Origin: Paenibacillus polygoni
GTDB lineage: Bacteria > Bacillota > Bacilli > Paenibacillales > Paenibacillaceae
Length of the DNA: 64,000 nucleotides
Assembly (NCBI RefSeq): GCF_030263935.1
Contig: NZ_CP127162.1
Location: 3,481,501 to 3,545,500 of the forward strand
Direction: 5' to 3'
Part shown: piece by piece, positions 1 through 9,012 of the stretch
How the letters are laid out: every line of letters starts with the position of its first letter
Position numbering within the stretch: the stretch's first letter is position 1
The notes under the pieces: model-generated
What the model saw: the letters and a program-made list of their open reading frames with translations, nothing else
Told to the model about the DNA's origin: nothing
Databases searched by the model: none
Made by a program: the position numbers and the translations under genes

Positions 1-71
1 AGTTCATCCTGTGTTTCTATATCATTTTGACTGATAATTTCACGAATTTTTATATGTCGTTGCCCTTTCAT
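1..71 (-). CDS. argR: Arginine repressor ArgR/AhrC, N-terminal part only (runs off the window)
   Basis: The minus strand from position 71 reads MKGQRHIKIREIISQNDIET and on, the typical start of ArgR/AhrC, the hexameric arginine-sensing repressor/activator of arginine metabolism. The winged-helix DNA-binding domain begins here; the rest lies before base 1. A GGAGG ribosome site sits at 77-81, correctly spaced from the ATG at 69-71. In Bacillus and Paenibacillus argR lies close to tlyA and recN, which fits the next genes. Only about 23 codons are visible, so the call rests on the N-terminal match and on synteny. Confidence 0.82.
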   Translation of the reverse strand, partial: MKGQRHIKIREIISQNDIETQDE

Positions 72-108
72 ACATGCCTCCAATTGTCGTGCTCATTATT
101 ATTCCTGT

Positions 109-591
109 TTACTCATCCCCTGGATCATACAAATAATCATCTTCATCCAGTAAGGTTATACGCTTAATTGTTTCCTCTTCTGTATCCACATAGAGCAGTC
201 CATCACATGCTGGATAGAGCAAAAGATACAGGAGCATTCGATCTCTAACCCCTGATCCTGTCCATTCTACCTTCATGCGGCTCTTGGATATTTTAACAAT
301 ATAAACCTCGTCTTCCTTTTCGGCTACATAATCAATAAATAATCTGCTGTAGAGCGTATTTTGATTCACCTGAAAAGAAAGCGGAACCTTTAATTTCCCC
401 CCAATAACTTCGTATCCTTCTCTTTCTAAAATATAAAGAGCTGGATGTTCCTGAATTTCTTCGTTTAACAAAAGTTCAGGCATATGTTCAGGTGCAGGGT
501 CTTGAAGCCATTTACGTACACCATATACTATCCAGATCAACACGATTAAACCAAAAAAAACGATAACCACTTTGTCATATTGGCCTTCCAT
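109..591 (-). CDS. Membrane-anchored protein of unknown function between argR and tlyA
   Basis: A 160-residue protein with one N-terminal transmembrane segment (about residues 7-25, rich in V, I, F and L) followed by a soluble, acidic domain of about 130 residues. The soluble part alternates beta-like stretches (for example DEVYIVKI) and ends in a very acidic tail (EDDYLYDPGDE). I do not recognise the family. The start at 591 has a GAGGTG ribosome site 5 bases upstream. It follows tlyA, whose terminator lies at 671-700, so it probably has its own promoter in 592-670, and it is read in the same direction as argR. No catalytic motif stands out; no function is assigned. Confidence 0.6.
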   Translation of the reverse strand: MEGQYDKVVIVFFGLIVLIWIVYGVRKWLQDPAPEHMPELLLNEEIQEHPALYILEREGYEVIGGKLKVPLSFQVNQNTLYSRLFIDYVAEKEDEVYIVKISKSRMKVEWTGSGVRDRMLLYLLLYPACDGLLYVDTEEETIKRITLLDEDDYLYDPGDE

Positions 592-670
592 GCAACCACC
601 TCTACAGAAAATATTCGTGAACTTAGGTTCAATTTCCTGTATGGGGTAACCGGTTCGTATCCCTTATCAG

Positions 671-700
671 TAAAAGAAACTCATCCGAAGATGAGTTTCA
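671..700 (-). terminator. Rho-independent terminator of tlyA
   Basis: A 10-bp perfect stem (GAAACTCATC / GATGAGTTTC, arms 676-685 and 690-699) with a 4-base loop is followed on the minus strand by TTTTA. The stem overlaps the tlyA stop codon at 698-700, so the last codons of the gene form part of the hairpin. Confidence 0.8.
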
Positions 701-1525
701 GGTAAACGTATTCGATGCTTGTTTCACCGTAGACTGTATCAAAGCATCTGTATCCATGGATGATTCTGTCCTCATCTCAGGAGGATTTAATCTCCAGTGA
801 GCAAGAAACTCAATATTCCCTTCGCCTCCTGTTATTGGAGAGAAGGTGAGATCCTGGAGTTCAAGGCCAAGTTCCTTCCCATAGGCGATAATGGAATGCA
901 GCACTTCTGCATGCACTTTAGGCTCTCGTATAACACCCGTTTTAGGAACCTTCTCACGACCAGCCTCAAACTGGGGCTTGATCAATGCAGCAATATCCGC
1001 TGGTTGTTTAAGCAGGTTCACAAGCGGAGGAAGAATGATTTTTAAAGATATAAAAGATACATCAATACTCGCCACATCCGGTACGGGGCCTGTGAGATCT
1101 TCAGGAGTTACATATCTGAAATTGGTTCTTTCCATGACCGTTACCCGGGGATCATTACGTAATGACCAATCCAGCTGATTATAACCTACATCAATTGCAT
1201 ACACATGAGCAGCGCCATGCTGCAATGCACAATCGGTGAATCCCCCAGTGGACGAACCAATATCGAGCATTGTTCTTCCTTCCATGTTCAGATGGAAATG
1301 TTTGATTGCTTTTTCCAGCTTCAAACCTCCGCGACCCACATAAGGATGAACTGCACCTTTTACCTTTATGACGGACTCCCTTGGAACTTTCATTCCTGGT
1401 TTCTCAATCCGCTCTTCATCAGCCAGAACAAGCCCGGCCATAATCGCGGCTTTTGCTTTTTCACGGCTTGCATAAAAACCTTGTTCTACTAATAATATAT
1501 CAATTCGTTCTTTAGGGACTGACAT
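698..1525 (-). CDS. tlyA: TlyA-family rRNA 2'-O-methyltransferase (YqxC-like)
   Basis: The family methylates cytidine 2'-hydroxyls in rRNA using S-adenosylmethionine. The protein has an N-terminal S4 RNA-binding domain (about residues 3-62) and an FtsJ-like methyltransferase domain with the SAM-binding motif DIGSSTGGFTD near residue 88. I place the start at the ATG at 1525 (275 residues, MSVPKERIDILL) because AGGAG lies 6 bases upstream; a TTG six codons earlier lacks a well-spaced site. It lies 36 bp after dxs in the same direction, as in B. subtilis where yqxC follows dxs, so it belongs to the dxs operon. Whether this copy modifies both subunits cannot be judged here. Confidence 0.88.
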   Translation of the reverse strand: MSVPKERIDILLVEQGFYASREKAKAAIMAGLVLADEERIEKPGMKVPRESVIKVKGAVHPYVGRGGLKLEKAIKHFHLNMEGRTMLDIGSSTGGFTDCALQHGAAHVYAIDVGYNQLDWSLRNDPRVTVMERTNFRYVTPEDLTGPVPDVASIDVSFISLKIILPPLVNLLKQPADIAALIKPQFEAGREKVPKTGVIREPKVHAEVLHSIIAYGKELGLELQDLTFSPITGGEGNIEFLAHWRLNPPEMRTESSMDTDALIQSTVKQASNTFT

Positions 1526-1561
1526 GAGTTTCTCCTGTTCCAAAATATTTAAGTGATGGGC

Positions 1562-3469
1562 TCAGGAAGGCAGACTTGTCTTTGGAAGATCATAAGCATA
1601 TTGTAACTTCAGCTTGCGCATTTCCTCACACACGGATTCTGCCGTAAGACCGACCTCTTCCCGTTGTTCCTTCACACTGCCGTGTTCAACAAACAAATCT
1701 GGAATCCCCATAAGGTGAACCTTTGCTTCATACATTCCTTTTTCAGAGAAAAATTCAAGTATGCTGCTACCAAGGCTGCCTGCTTCACAAGCTTCTTCAA
1801 GTACAATCATCTTCGTATCATTCTGAGCCAGCTCCATTAAGAGCTCATGATCCAGTGGTTTGAAGAATCGGGCATTAATTACACTTACCTGCATGCCGTC
1901 GCGTTTCAGCATTTCCGCAGCTTCTTCCGCCACTTGAATCATAGGACCAGCGGAAATAATGCTATATTTCTCACCTTGTCTTACTGTCTCCCATGAACCA
2001 ATTGGAATCGTCTTCAGTTCCTGATCCATCGGAACACCGACAACATTAAGTCTAGGATAACGGTAAGCAATCGGTCCGTCATTATATTCGAGAGCCGTCT
2101 TCATCATATGTCTGAGCTCATTCTCATCCTTAGGCATCATGATTACAATATTCGGTATATGACGCATAAACGCCACATCATATACACCTTGGTGCGTCTC
2201 TCCATCTGGGCCTACAAAACCGGCACGGTCAATAGCAAACATGACGTTCGCATTATGCCGGCAAATATCATGTACGATTTGATCATATGCTCTTTGCATA
2301 AAGGTTGAATACACAGCAAATACAGGTTTCAGGCCTTCCATTGCAAGCGATGCACACATCGTTGCCGCATGTTGTTCTGCAATTCCTACATCGACCATCC
2401 GGTCAGGGAACTCTTTACTAAATGGAATGAGACCTGAACCGCCCGGCATGGCAGGAGTGACAGCAACAATTCGTTCATCCTGTTTTGCAAGTTCAATTAA
2501 AGTTTGACCAAAAATATCCGTATACATCGGATTTCCCACTGATTTCAGTACTTGTCCTGATTCAATCTTATATGGGGAAATACCATGCCATTTTACAGAA
2601 TCGGCTTCCGCCGGTTTATAACCTTTACCTTTGGTGGTTACTGCATGGACGAGAACCGGTCCATTTACATTATCCGCTTGTTTGAATGTCTCTATAAGTT
2701 TCGGCAGATCATGACCATCCACAGGTCCAAGATAAGTAAAACCAAGTTCTTCAAAGAGAACACCGGGTACCATCATATATTTAAAACTGTCTTTGAGCCA
2801 TCCAGCCGATTTAGCTAATCTGCCGCCAATGGCAGGAATTTTATTCAGAAGATATTCAACTTCATCTTTAGCTTTCAAATAATGGCGATCTGAGCGAATT
2901 TTACTCAAATAATTATGCATAGCCCCGACATTAGGTGCTATAGACATTTCATTATCATTGAGAATAACCATCATTTTCTTCTGTTCATGACCAATGTGAT
3001 TCAGCGCTTCAAAAGCCATACCGCCGGTTAGTGCTCCGTCACCAATAATCGCAATCACTTTATTGTCTTCGCCTTTTAGGTCTCTCGCATATGCCATTCC
3101 CATGGCAGCTGACAACGAAGTACTGCTGTGACCGGCTTCCCAGACGTCATGCTCACTTTCATTTCGTTTCACAAATCCGGACATTCCCTTATATTTGCGA
3201 AGCGTATCAAAACGATCCATACGGCCTGTAAGTACCTTATGAACATAGGACTGATGACCAACATCATATATCATTTTATCTTTTGGACTGTTATAGCAGT
3301 AATGCAGGGCAACCGTGAGCTCTACCACTCCCAAATTCGGCGCCAGATGCCCCCCTGTGTACGATAGCTTCTCAATGAGAAATTGACGTATTTCTTCTGA
3401 TAGAGAGACTAGTTCATCCACAGACAATGATTTCAGATCGTTAGGTTCCTTAATTTGTGGAAGCAGCAC
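1562..3469 (-). CDS. dxs: 1-deoxy-D-xylulose-5-phosphate synthase
   Basis: DXS joins pyruvate and glyceraldehyde-3-phosphate, using thiamine diphosphate, in the first step of the MEP isoprenoid pathway; the product also feeds thiamine and pyridoxal synthesis. The 635-residue length is normal. Visible landmarks are the [13 protein letters not shown] segment near residue 71, the ThDP/Mg motif [15 protein letters not shown] near 143, and [15 protein letters not shown] in the pyrimidine domain, followed by a transketolase C-terminal domain. The start is GTG at 3469 with a GGGGAT ribosome site. It lies downstream of ispA, so the enzyme that makes the precursor and the prenyl transferase are co-transcribed. 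Confidence 0.95.
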   Translation of the reverse strand: MLLPQIKEPNDLKSLSVDELVSLSEEIRQFLIEKLSYTGGHLAPNLGVVELTVALHYCYNSPKDKMIYDVGHQSYVHKVLTGRMDRFDTLRKYKGMSGFVKRNESEHDVWEAGHSSTSLSAAMGMAYARDLKGEDNKVIAIIGDGALTGGMAFEALNHIGHEQKKMMVILNDNEMSIAPNVGAMHNYLSKIRSDRHYLKAKDEVEYLLNKIPAIGGRLAKSAGWLKDSFKYMMVPGVLFEELGFTYLGPVDGHDLPKLIETFKQADNVNGPVLVHAVTTKGKGYKPAEADSVKWHGISPYKIESGQVLKSVGNPMYTDIFGQTLIELAKQDERIVAVTPAMPGGSGLIPFSKEFPDRMVDVGIAEQHAATMCASLAMEGLKPVFAVYSTFMQRAYDQIVHDICRHNANVMFAIDRAGFVGPDGETHQGVYDVAFMRHIPNIVIMMPKDENELRHMMKTALEYNDGPIAYRYPRLNVVGVPMDQELKTIPIGSWETVRQGEKYSIISAGPMIQVAEEAAEMLKRDGMQVSVINARFFKPLDHELLMELAQNDTKMIVLEEACEAGSLGSSILEFFSEKGMYEAKVHLMGIPDLFVEHGSVKEQREEVGLTAESVCEEMRKLKLQYAYDLPKTSLPS

Positions 3470-3597
3470 GTGAAATCCCCGCTTTCCTTCATAAATTTTT
3501 GATAAGTATCTCCAAACATAGTCCCCATTATATCACATCACAACCTAAATCATAAATTTCGTCATTTTCCGATCATGTATTTAGGCGTTTTTTTCGA

Positions 3598-4500
3598 TTA
3601 ATGATCTCGTTTCATGAGATAATCTGCTATTTCAAATAGGCGCGTTGGGTCAGGAATTCCCCCTTGGATAAGTGCATCCTTAGCCGACTCTGTGAGACGT
3701 TTCACTTCAGCTACGGATTCTTCCATCCCGATGAAGTATGGATAGGTTACCTTCTGCTGAGCAACATCACTCTGTGTTTTCTTGCCGAGTTTCTGTTCAT
3801 CACCGATTAGATCAAGAATATCGTCCTGTATCTGGAACGCAAGACCCAAATCTCGTCCAAAGATACGTAAAGCATCAAGTTGTTCTTCGTTTGCTCCCGC
3901 GATGCGACCTCCCGCTACAAGTGAGAAAATCATCAAATCTCCGGTTTTGTGAAGATGAATATATTCTAATTGAGACATAGAGGTCATTCCTTGCTCACCT
4001 TCCATATCTGCAACTTGACCGCCGACCATTCCGCGGGCACCCGCATACTCAGATAGATCTTCCACAATATCAAGTAGACGATCTGCAGGGATACCATACT
4101 TTCTACCCGACTGAATGATACTGTAAAAAGCATGCGTTAGCAGTGCATCGCCTGCAAGGATTGCCATGGCTTCTCCGTACACTTTATGATTCGTGAGTCT
4201 TCCTCTGCGATAATCATCATTATCCATTGCAGGAAGATCATCATGAATAAGTGAATACGTATGCACCATTTCTACAGCAGCCGCTACCGGTAAGGCCGCT
4301 TTGCGGTCTACTCCAAAGGCTTCTGTAGCTGCAAGCACGAGGACAGGGCGCAGTCTTTTTCCACCCGCCATCAGCGAGTACATCATCGATTCTTTTAAAT
4401 GGGTTGGTACATCCCAATCCGCTGGTATAACCTGCTCAAGTTCATTCATGAGCAGGTCAGCGATGTTCTGGATATAGAGCTCTACGGAAGGTCTCGTCAC
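3598..4500 (-). CDS. ispA: Farnesyl diphosphate synthase (short-chain polyprenyl synthase)
   Basis: Condenses isopentenyl diphosphate with dimethylallyl and geranyl diphosphate to give farnesyl diphosphate in the cytosol. The first aspartate-rich motif HDDLPAMDNDDYRRG begins near residue 86 and the second, QIQDDILD, lies in the C-terminal third; length (300) is typical. The spacing DDxxxxD in the first motif is that of bacterial FPP synthases. It starts with GTG at 4500, overlapping the xseB stop (4497-4499) by four bases (GTGA), so the two are translationally coupled. The order xseA-xseB-ispA-dxs-tlyA matches B. subtilis. Confidence 0.93.
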   Translation of the reverse strand: MTRPSVELYIQNIADLLMNELEQVIPADWDVPTHLKESMMYSLMAGGKRLRPVLVLAATEAFGVDRKAALPVAAAVEMVHTYSLIHDDLPAMDNDDYRRGRLTNHKVYGEAMAILAGDALLTHAFYSIIQSGRKYGIPADRLLDIVEDLSEYAGARGMVGGQVADMEGEQGMTSMSQLEYIHLHKTGDLMIFSLVAGGRIAGANEEQLDALRIFGRDLGLAFQIQDDILDLIGDEQKLGKKTQSDVAQQKVTYPYFIGMEESVAEVKRLTESAKDALIQGGIPDPTRLFEIADYLMKRDH

Positions 4501-4751
4501 AGAGAGACACCGCCCTCTTCTTCCATGCCGCCAAATGCTTGTTTGCGGTAAGCTCCGTCTTCTTCTACTATTATCTCAATTTTGCGCTCTACTTGCTCAA
4601 GCTTATGGTTACAGAGCTGAGACAGCTTCATTCCACGCTGGAACAGCTCAATTGCTTGTTCCAAAGGGACATCTCCTCGTTCAAGCTGGTTAACCACTTC
4701 TTCAAGTTCAGCCATCGCTGCTTCAAAACTGAGTTCCGTTTCATTTGTCAT
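4497..4751 (-). CDS. xseB: Exodeoxyribonuclease VII small subunit
   Basis: XseB is the small helical subunit that binds XseA to form exonuclease VII, which degrades single-stranded DNA from both ends. The sequence SFEAAMAELEEVVNQLERGD is the family's coiled-coil signature. I place the start at ATG 4751 (84 residues), nine bases after AAAGGAGG; an in-frame ATG at 4760 directly abuts the ribosome site and cannot be used efficiently. The gene overlaps the 3' end of xseA by 11 bases and the start of ispA by four, so the three are tightly coupled. Confidence 0.92.
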   Translation of the reverse strand: MTNETELSFEAAMAELEEVVNQLERGDVPLEQAIELFQRGMKLSQLCNHKLEQVERKIEIIVEEDGAYRKQAFGGMEEEGGVSL

Positions 4752-6102
4752 TCTTATCATCCTCCTTTATTTCCCGCACTTCACAGGAGAGTCCGCCATC
4801 ACTCAGCTTGATCTTAATTACATCACCTGGCATTACATCATTGGTAGATTTCACAAGCTGTTTTTCGTCCTCATTATAGACAAGGCTATAGCCTCTCGAC
4901 ATTACCTTTAGTGGACTTAACGCATCTAGATGTCTAAGATTTGATCCTAGCTTCTGACGTGTTTCTTTTATTTGAATTCGCATTGCTGCTTCGAGCTGTC
5001 TCCGGTTTTGTATAACCTGCTTCTGCGCAGCGGCAACTTGGTCTGAAGGATTAAATCTGGACAAAGAGATCTTCATCCGTTCTTGTTTCTCACGTGCAAA
5101 GCGCAGCTTAGAATCTGTAGATCGCGAGAGTCTCATGGTCAGCTGATCTAATCGTTCTGTATGCTGAATCAGAGACCGGCTTGGGTTCACCAGCACGGAT
5201 GAACGGGATAACTGATTTAGACGTTCTCTTCCATGTCTTGCTCTCATCATCAAACTTTGCTTTAGTCTGCGCTTCATTACATCAACTTGGTCCTTAAGTT
5301 CCAACTGGTGCGGAACGGCAAGTTCTGCCGCGGCTGTTGGGGTAGCTGCACGAACATCTGCAGCAAAATCAGCAATTGTAAAATCGGTTTCATGACCTAC
5401 CGCAGAGATGACCGGAATTTCAGAGTCTGTAATCGCTCTTGCGACGATTTCCTCATTAAATGCCCACAGTTCCTCTAAAGAACCGCCTCCGCGGCCCACA
5501 ATAACCACATCTGCTTCTGCCATTTGATTCACCGCTCGAAGCGCTCTAACGATCGATGGCGCAGCTGTCTTCCCTTGTACAACCACAGGATATAAAATAA
5601 CCTCAGCAAGTGGATAGCGGCGAGTGATGGTGGTAATAATATCTCTCACTGCTGCACCAGTCGGTGAGGTGATTACGCCAATCGTTTTTGGATATCGTGG
5701 CAAAGGACGTTTGCGCTGAGCAGCAAACAAACCTTCCTGTTCTAATTTCTTTTTTAATTGTTCATAAGCCAAATACAGACTGCCGATCCCGTCAGGCTGC
5801 ATTTGGGTTGCATAAAATTGATATTGTCCATCTCGTTCAAATACGGTGATATTCCCTTGAGCGATGACTCTCGCTCCTTCCTTCGGAATGAAAGGAAGAC
5901 GCCGATTATGTGTTGCAAACATAATCGACTTAATTCTGCTTCCTTCATCTTTCAGGGTGAAGTACATATGACCGCTCGAATGATGCGTGAAATTCGATAT
6001 TTCCCCGCGAATCCATACATTTGACAACAGGTTATCTGAATCCATCTTCATCCGAATATAACGATTGATATCTTTTATAGAATAAATTCGCTGTTCTGCC
6101 AT
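4741..6102 (-). CDS. xseA: Exodeoxyribonuclease VII large subunit
   Basis: The catalytic subunit of exonuclease VII, 453 residues. An N-terminal OB-fold (about 5-100, including RIYSIKDINRYIRMKMDSD and the NFTHHSSGHMYFTLKDEGS segment) binds single-stranded DNA. The catalytic core follows with IGVITSPTGAAVRDIITTI and VIVGRGGGSLEELWAFNEE, then a long coiled-coil arm and a C-terminal RGYSLVYNEDEKQLV segment. The start at 6102 has AAGGGG 7 bases upstream. It lies 14 bp after folD in the same operon. Confidence 0.95.
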   Translation of the reverse strand: MAEQRIYSIKDINRYIRMKMDSDNLLSNVWIRGEISNFTHHSSGHMYFTLKDEGSRIKSIMFATHNRRLPFIPKEGARVIAQGNITVFERDGQYQFYATQMQPDGIGSLYLAYEQLKKKLEQEGLFAAQRKRPLPRYPKTIGVITSPTGAAVRDIITTITRRYPLAEVILYPVVVQGKTAAPSIVRALRAVNQMAEADVVIVGRGGGSLEELWAFNEEIVARAITDSEIPVISAVGHETDFTIADFAADVRAATPTAAAELAVPHQLELKDQVDVMKRRLKQSLMMRARHGRERLNQLSRSSVLVNPSRSLIQHTERLDQLTMRLSRSTDSKLRFAREKQERMKISLSRFNPSDQVAAAQKQVIQNRRQLEAAMRIQIKETRQKLGSNLRHLDALSPLKVMSRGYSLVYNEDEKQLVKSTNDVMPGDVIKIKLSDGGLSCEVREIKEDDKNDK

Positions 6103-6116
6103 CAGAACACCCCTTT

Positions 6117-6974
6117 TTAATTCAAACCATGAGCACGTTTTGCAGAAAGCAGCGTATTTTGCATGAGCATCGTAATTGTCATCGGTCCCACTCCGCCAGG
6201 AACAGGAGTAATTGCACCCGATACTTCTTTTGCACTTTCAAAATCAACGTCGCCTGCAAGTTTACCAGAATCTAGACGATTCATGCCTACGTCGATGACA
6301 ACCGCACCTTCTTTAATATAACTTGCATCGATGAAGTTAGCACGGCCGATAGCCACAACCAGGATGTCTGCTTGTTTTGCAAGTTCCTGCATATTTGCTG
6401 TACGAGAATGACACATGGTCACTGTAGCATTTTCGCGCTGTAGAAGCAGAGATACCGGTTTACCTACAATGTTACTGCGACCAATAACAACTGCATGTTT
6501 CCCGCTAATTTCGAGCCCCGTACGCTTAATCAGTTCAATAACTCCTGCTGGTGTACAAGGAAGCAAACTGTCGTCTCCAATCACCAAATTACCAACATTT
6601 ACAGGGTGGAATCCATCAACATCTTTATCCACCGAAATTGCATTTATCACTTTTTTCTCGTCAATATGCCCTGGTAAAGGCAATTGCACCAGAATTCCAT
6701 TAATACTCATCTGACGGTTCAATCGATCAACTAATGCTAGAAGCTCTTCTTCAGACGTATCTGCAGAAAGGCGATGTACTTCAGAATAGAAACCAAGATC
6801 ATGACACGCTTTCTCCTTATTGCGTACATAAACTTGTGAAGCCGGGTCTTCTCCAACAAGAACTACAGCAAGCCCTGGGACAATACCTTGTCCTTTTAGC
6901 TGTGCCACTTCTTCTGTTATTCCTTTACGAATCTCTTCAGATACCTGTTTTCCGCTAATAATCGTTGCCGTCAT
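6117..6974 (-). CDS. folD: Bifunctional methylenetetrahydrofolate dehydrogenase/cyclohydrolase
   Basis: FolD interconverts 5,10-methylene-, methenyl- and 10-formyl-tetrahydrofolate with NADP, supplying one-carbon units for purines and formyl-Met-tRNA. The 285-residue protein shows the family signatures [18 protein letters not shown], the Rossmann stretch [16 protein letters not shown] and the C-terminal [18 protein letters not shown]. The start at 6974 is preceded by AGGGAG. It sits between nusB and xseA, the order seen across Bacillales. Confidence 0.95.
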   Translation of the reverse strand: MTATIISGKQVSEEIRKGITEEVAQLKGQGIVPGLAVVLVGEDPASQVYVRNKEKACHDLGFYSEVHRLSADTSEEELLALVDRLNRQMSINGILVQLPLPGHIDEKKVINAISVDKDVDGFHPVNVGNLVIGDDSLLPCTPAGVIELIKRTGLEISGKHAVVIGRSNIVGKPVSLLLQRENATVTMCHSRTANMQELAKQADILVVAIGRANFIDASYIKEGAVVIDVGMNRLDSGKLAGDVDFESAKEVSGAITPVPGGVGPMTITMLMQNTLLSAKRAHGLN

Positions 6975-6997
6975 GTCTCTTCTCTCCCTTGATTTGA

Positions 6998-7447
6998 CTA
7001 GAGGTTTGATTTTAAAGTATCAATATCCTGGATCATTTTTCCGAGTACTCCATTAACAAATTTACCAGATTCAATTGTACCAAAATGTTTGGACAACTCA
7101 ATCGCCTCGTTAACGGATACTTTTGCTGGTACATCTTCACGATACAACATCTCATAAGCTGCCAATCTCAGAATTTGACGATCGACTCTGGATAAACGGC
7201 TCACTTGCCAGCCTTTCAGATAATCGACAAGAAGTTTGTCGAGTGCATCTTTAGTTTCCCATACGCCGCGAACATGCTCAAGTACGTATGCACGCATTGC
7301 CTCTTCACTCTTAACCTCAACTTCTCCTTCATTATCTTCCGCTGCTTCCTTAAACAGCATATTTACAGCTTGTTCAGCCTCCACAGCGTTCATTTCCATA
7401 GAATACAAACTTTGTACTACAAATTCCCTCGCCAAACGTCTTTTCAT
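6998..7447 (-). CDS. nusB: Transcription antitermination factor NusB
   Basis: NusB binds boxA RNA with NusE (ribosomal protein S10) and supports antitermination of rRNA operons. The protein is 149 residues, all helical, starting [18 protein letters not shown] and carrying the conserved core [19 protein letters not shown] and [21 protein letters not shown] perfect AGGAGG lies 7 bases before the ATG. It precedes folD by 23 bp, probably in one operon with it. Confidence 0.94.
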   Translation of the reverse strand: MKRRLAREFVVQSLYSMEMNAVEAEQAVNMLFKEAAEDNEGEVEVKSEEAMRAYVLEHVRGVWETKDALDKLLVDYLKGWQVSRLSRVDRQILRLAAYEMLYREDVPAKVSVNEAIELSKHFGTIESGKFVNGVLGKMIQDIDTLKSNL

Positions 7448-7591
7448 TTCCTGCCTCCTGCTTCTTTCTCATATACATAACCTATTATCCTTATTCTTCA
7501 CACAAAAAAACCTGCGTTATGCTAATCTTTTCCCAAAAATGGACATGAAGAAACTGCAGCTCTTTTTGGCAAAAATAGCATATCACAGGTC

Positions 7592-7825
7592 TTATTTGAA
7601 TGGACGCCAGCGTTCAGATAGATAGCCCACCCAGTTCCTCCAAGGAACAACAAGGGGTAAGCTCTCATCTTTTCTTCTGCCAAGCGTATATCCGATAAAT
7701 ACCACGAGTGCAAAGAACAACATATCCCAAAATCCAAACATCAAATAAACGATACCGAAAAATAACCCTCCGGCAACTCCAATAATCCGACCTCTATGAC
7801 TCTCCCAGATTTCTTTCCACGGCAT
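7592..7825 (-). CDS. Small DUF2273-type membrane protein of the asp23 cluster
   Basis: A 77-residue protein with two close hydrophobic segments (about 13-30 and 33-48) separated by FGFWD, ending in a basic tail. Small DUF2273 membrane proteins are found next to amaP and asp23 in Bacillota and I assign it on that pattern and position. It begins 14 bp after amaP with GAGGTG before the ATG. Its function is not known; it may help anchor the Asp23 envelope-stress complex. The family name is from memory of the neighbourhood rather than a searched match. Confidence 0.65.
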   Translation of the reverse strand: MPWKEIWESHRGRIIGVAGGLFFGIVYLMFGFWDMLFFALVVFIGYTLGRRKDESLPLVVPWRNWVGYLSERWRPFK

Positions 7826-7838
7826 CCGTGAGTCACCT

Positions 7839-8378
7839 CTATTCTACTCGGCTCTTATAGTTCGGTGATTGCACAAGATTAGCAATATATACCGATACAT
7901 GTGATACCGGGATTCCTGTAATTTCTTGTACATAGTCATGAATTGCTTTTTGTAATTCTGTTGTCAGCTGAGGAATTGAACTTTCTCCATCAACGATCGC
8001 ACGAATTGTAATCTCAAGGCCCGCTTCCGTAACATGGATACGAGACTTCACATCACGAACACTTCGGAATTTAGATGAGGCCTTCAAACAGAGATTTTCG
8101 ATTGTTTCCATCGAAATCTGGACATCACCATACTCTGTCCGCTGATCAACAGAGGGTAGCGAACCTTGGTCTCTGCGAACAGAAATATAGAAGAACCGCA
8201 TACTAAGTAAGAACAGAACAGCGGCAACTGAAATAACAATAATGGTTGTCATTTCATCATACTGTCTCTGAGCAAGATCAGGAATAAGACCGCTTAAAAG
8301 GAGGATTATCAGTACAGATATAATGCCAACACTTAAACTGTAAATAAACAGCAAAAGCCTGTCCAGTATTTTAGCCAC
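7839..8378 (-). CDS. amaP: Alkaline-shock membrane anchor protein AmaP
   Basis: AmaP anchors Asp23 to the membrane in staphylococci and relatives. The protein has two transmembrane segments (about residues 8-30 and 45-65 from the chosen start), then a cytoplasmic domain resembling Asp23/Gls24 folds (ISMETIENLCLKASSKF and VDGESSIPQLTTELQKAI). I choose the GTG at 8378 (179 residues), about 11 bases after GGAGG; a longer frame upstream runs back into the terminator hairpin. It sits between asp23 and the DUF2273 gene. Reduced expression relative to asp23 is likely because a strong hairpin separates them. Confidence 0.75.
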   Translation of the reverse strand: MAKILDRLLLFIYSLSVGIISVLIILLLSGLIPDLAQRQYDEMTTIIVISVAAVLFLLSMRFFYISVRRDQGSLPSVDQRTEYGDVQISMETIENLCLKASSKFRSVRDVKSRIHVTEAGLEITIRAIVDGESSIPQLTTELQKAIHDYVQEITGIPVSHVSVYIANLVQSPNYKSRVE

Positions 8379-8435
8379 GAACAGAATAACCTCCTCAATC
8401 AACAAATAAAAAATCTTACATCCAATCAAAAAGGA

Positions 8436-8474
8436 AGGACTAAACCCCTGGTGCAATCACCGGGGGTTTAGGTC
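8436..8474 (-). terminator. Strong hairpin/terminator between asp23 and amaP
   Basis: A 14-bp stem (CTAAACCCCTGGTG at 8440-8453, CACCGGGGGTTTAG at 8458-8471, one G-T pair) with loop CAAT is followed on the minus strand by a pyrimidine/T-rich run. It lies immediately after the asp23 stop and 58 bases before amaP, so it could end or attenuate the asp23 transcript. Confidence 0.75.
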
Positions 8475-8481
8475 AACTATT

Positions 8482-8895
8482 TTATTTCACACGCTGTGGA
8501 GTCAGCTCAGCCGGGTCATTCACAATTTCAGCTGTTTTGAACTGAACATCATGTACCTGCACATTGACTTCCACAACCGTTAATCCTGTCATGTTCTCAA
8601 TGGAGCGTTTCACATTTTGCTGGATGGAAGAAGCAACATCAGGAATACGATTTCCATATTCGATGATTACAGAGACGTCAACAGCAGCCTCGCGTTGACC
8701 AACCTCGACTTTTACACCCTTGGACAAATTTTTACGACCAAGCAGTTCAGCAAAGCCGCCAGCAAAGCCACCGCTCATTCCTGCTACACCGCTGACTTCA
8801 ACGGTTGCTAGACCCGCGATGACTTCAATCACTTCTGGTGCAATCTGAATCTCACCAATCTCAGTTCTTTCAAATTCCGTCGGCAATGTGCTCAT
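8482..8895 (-). CDS. asp23: Asp23/Gls24-family envelope stress response protein
   Basis: Asp23/Gls24 proteins are abundant membrane-associated cytoplasmic proteins linked to cell-envelope stress. The 137-residue sequence shows the family pattern GEIQIAPEVIEVIAGLATVE, VSGVAGMSGG, and VDVSVIIEYGNRIPDVASSI, ending VEVNVQVHDVQF. The ATG at 8895 is preceded by GAGGTG. It is similar to YqhY of B. subtilis, which lies between accC and folD/nusB, exactly as here (accC upstream, nusB downstream). The symbol is a family name; yqhY is the positional equivalent. Confidence 0.85.
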   Translation of the reverse strand: MSTLPTEFERTEIGEIQIAPEVIEVIAGLATVEVSGVAGMSGGFAGGFAELLGRKNLSKGVKVEVGQREAAVDVSVIIEYGNRIPDVASSIQQNVKRSIENMTGLTVVEVNVQVHDVQFKTAEIVNDPAELTPQRVK

Positions 8896-9012
8896 GATAT
8901 CAACACACCTCTCAAAGTTTAAGTTTCCTTACGACTACAAGAAGACACGCGTACTTATTATTCATACTATAGCATTCGCTGGACATTATGACAAACAAGC
9001 TTATTATGACAA

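Noticed and set aside
4752..4760. Alternative xseB start at ATG 4760
   Set aside because: The ATG directly abuts AGGAGG; ATG 4751 has the correct nine-base spacing. The same holds for adhE (50881 versus 50872).
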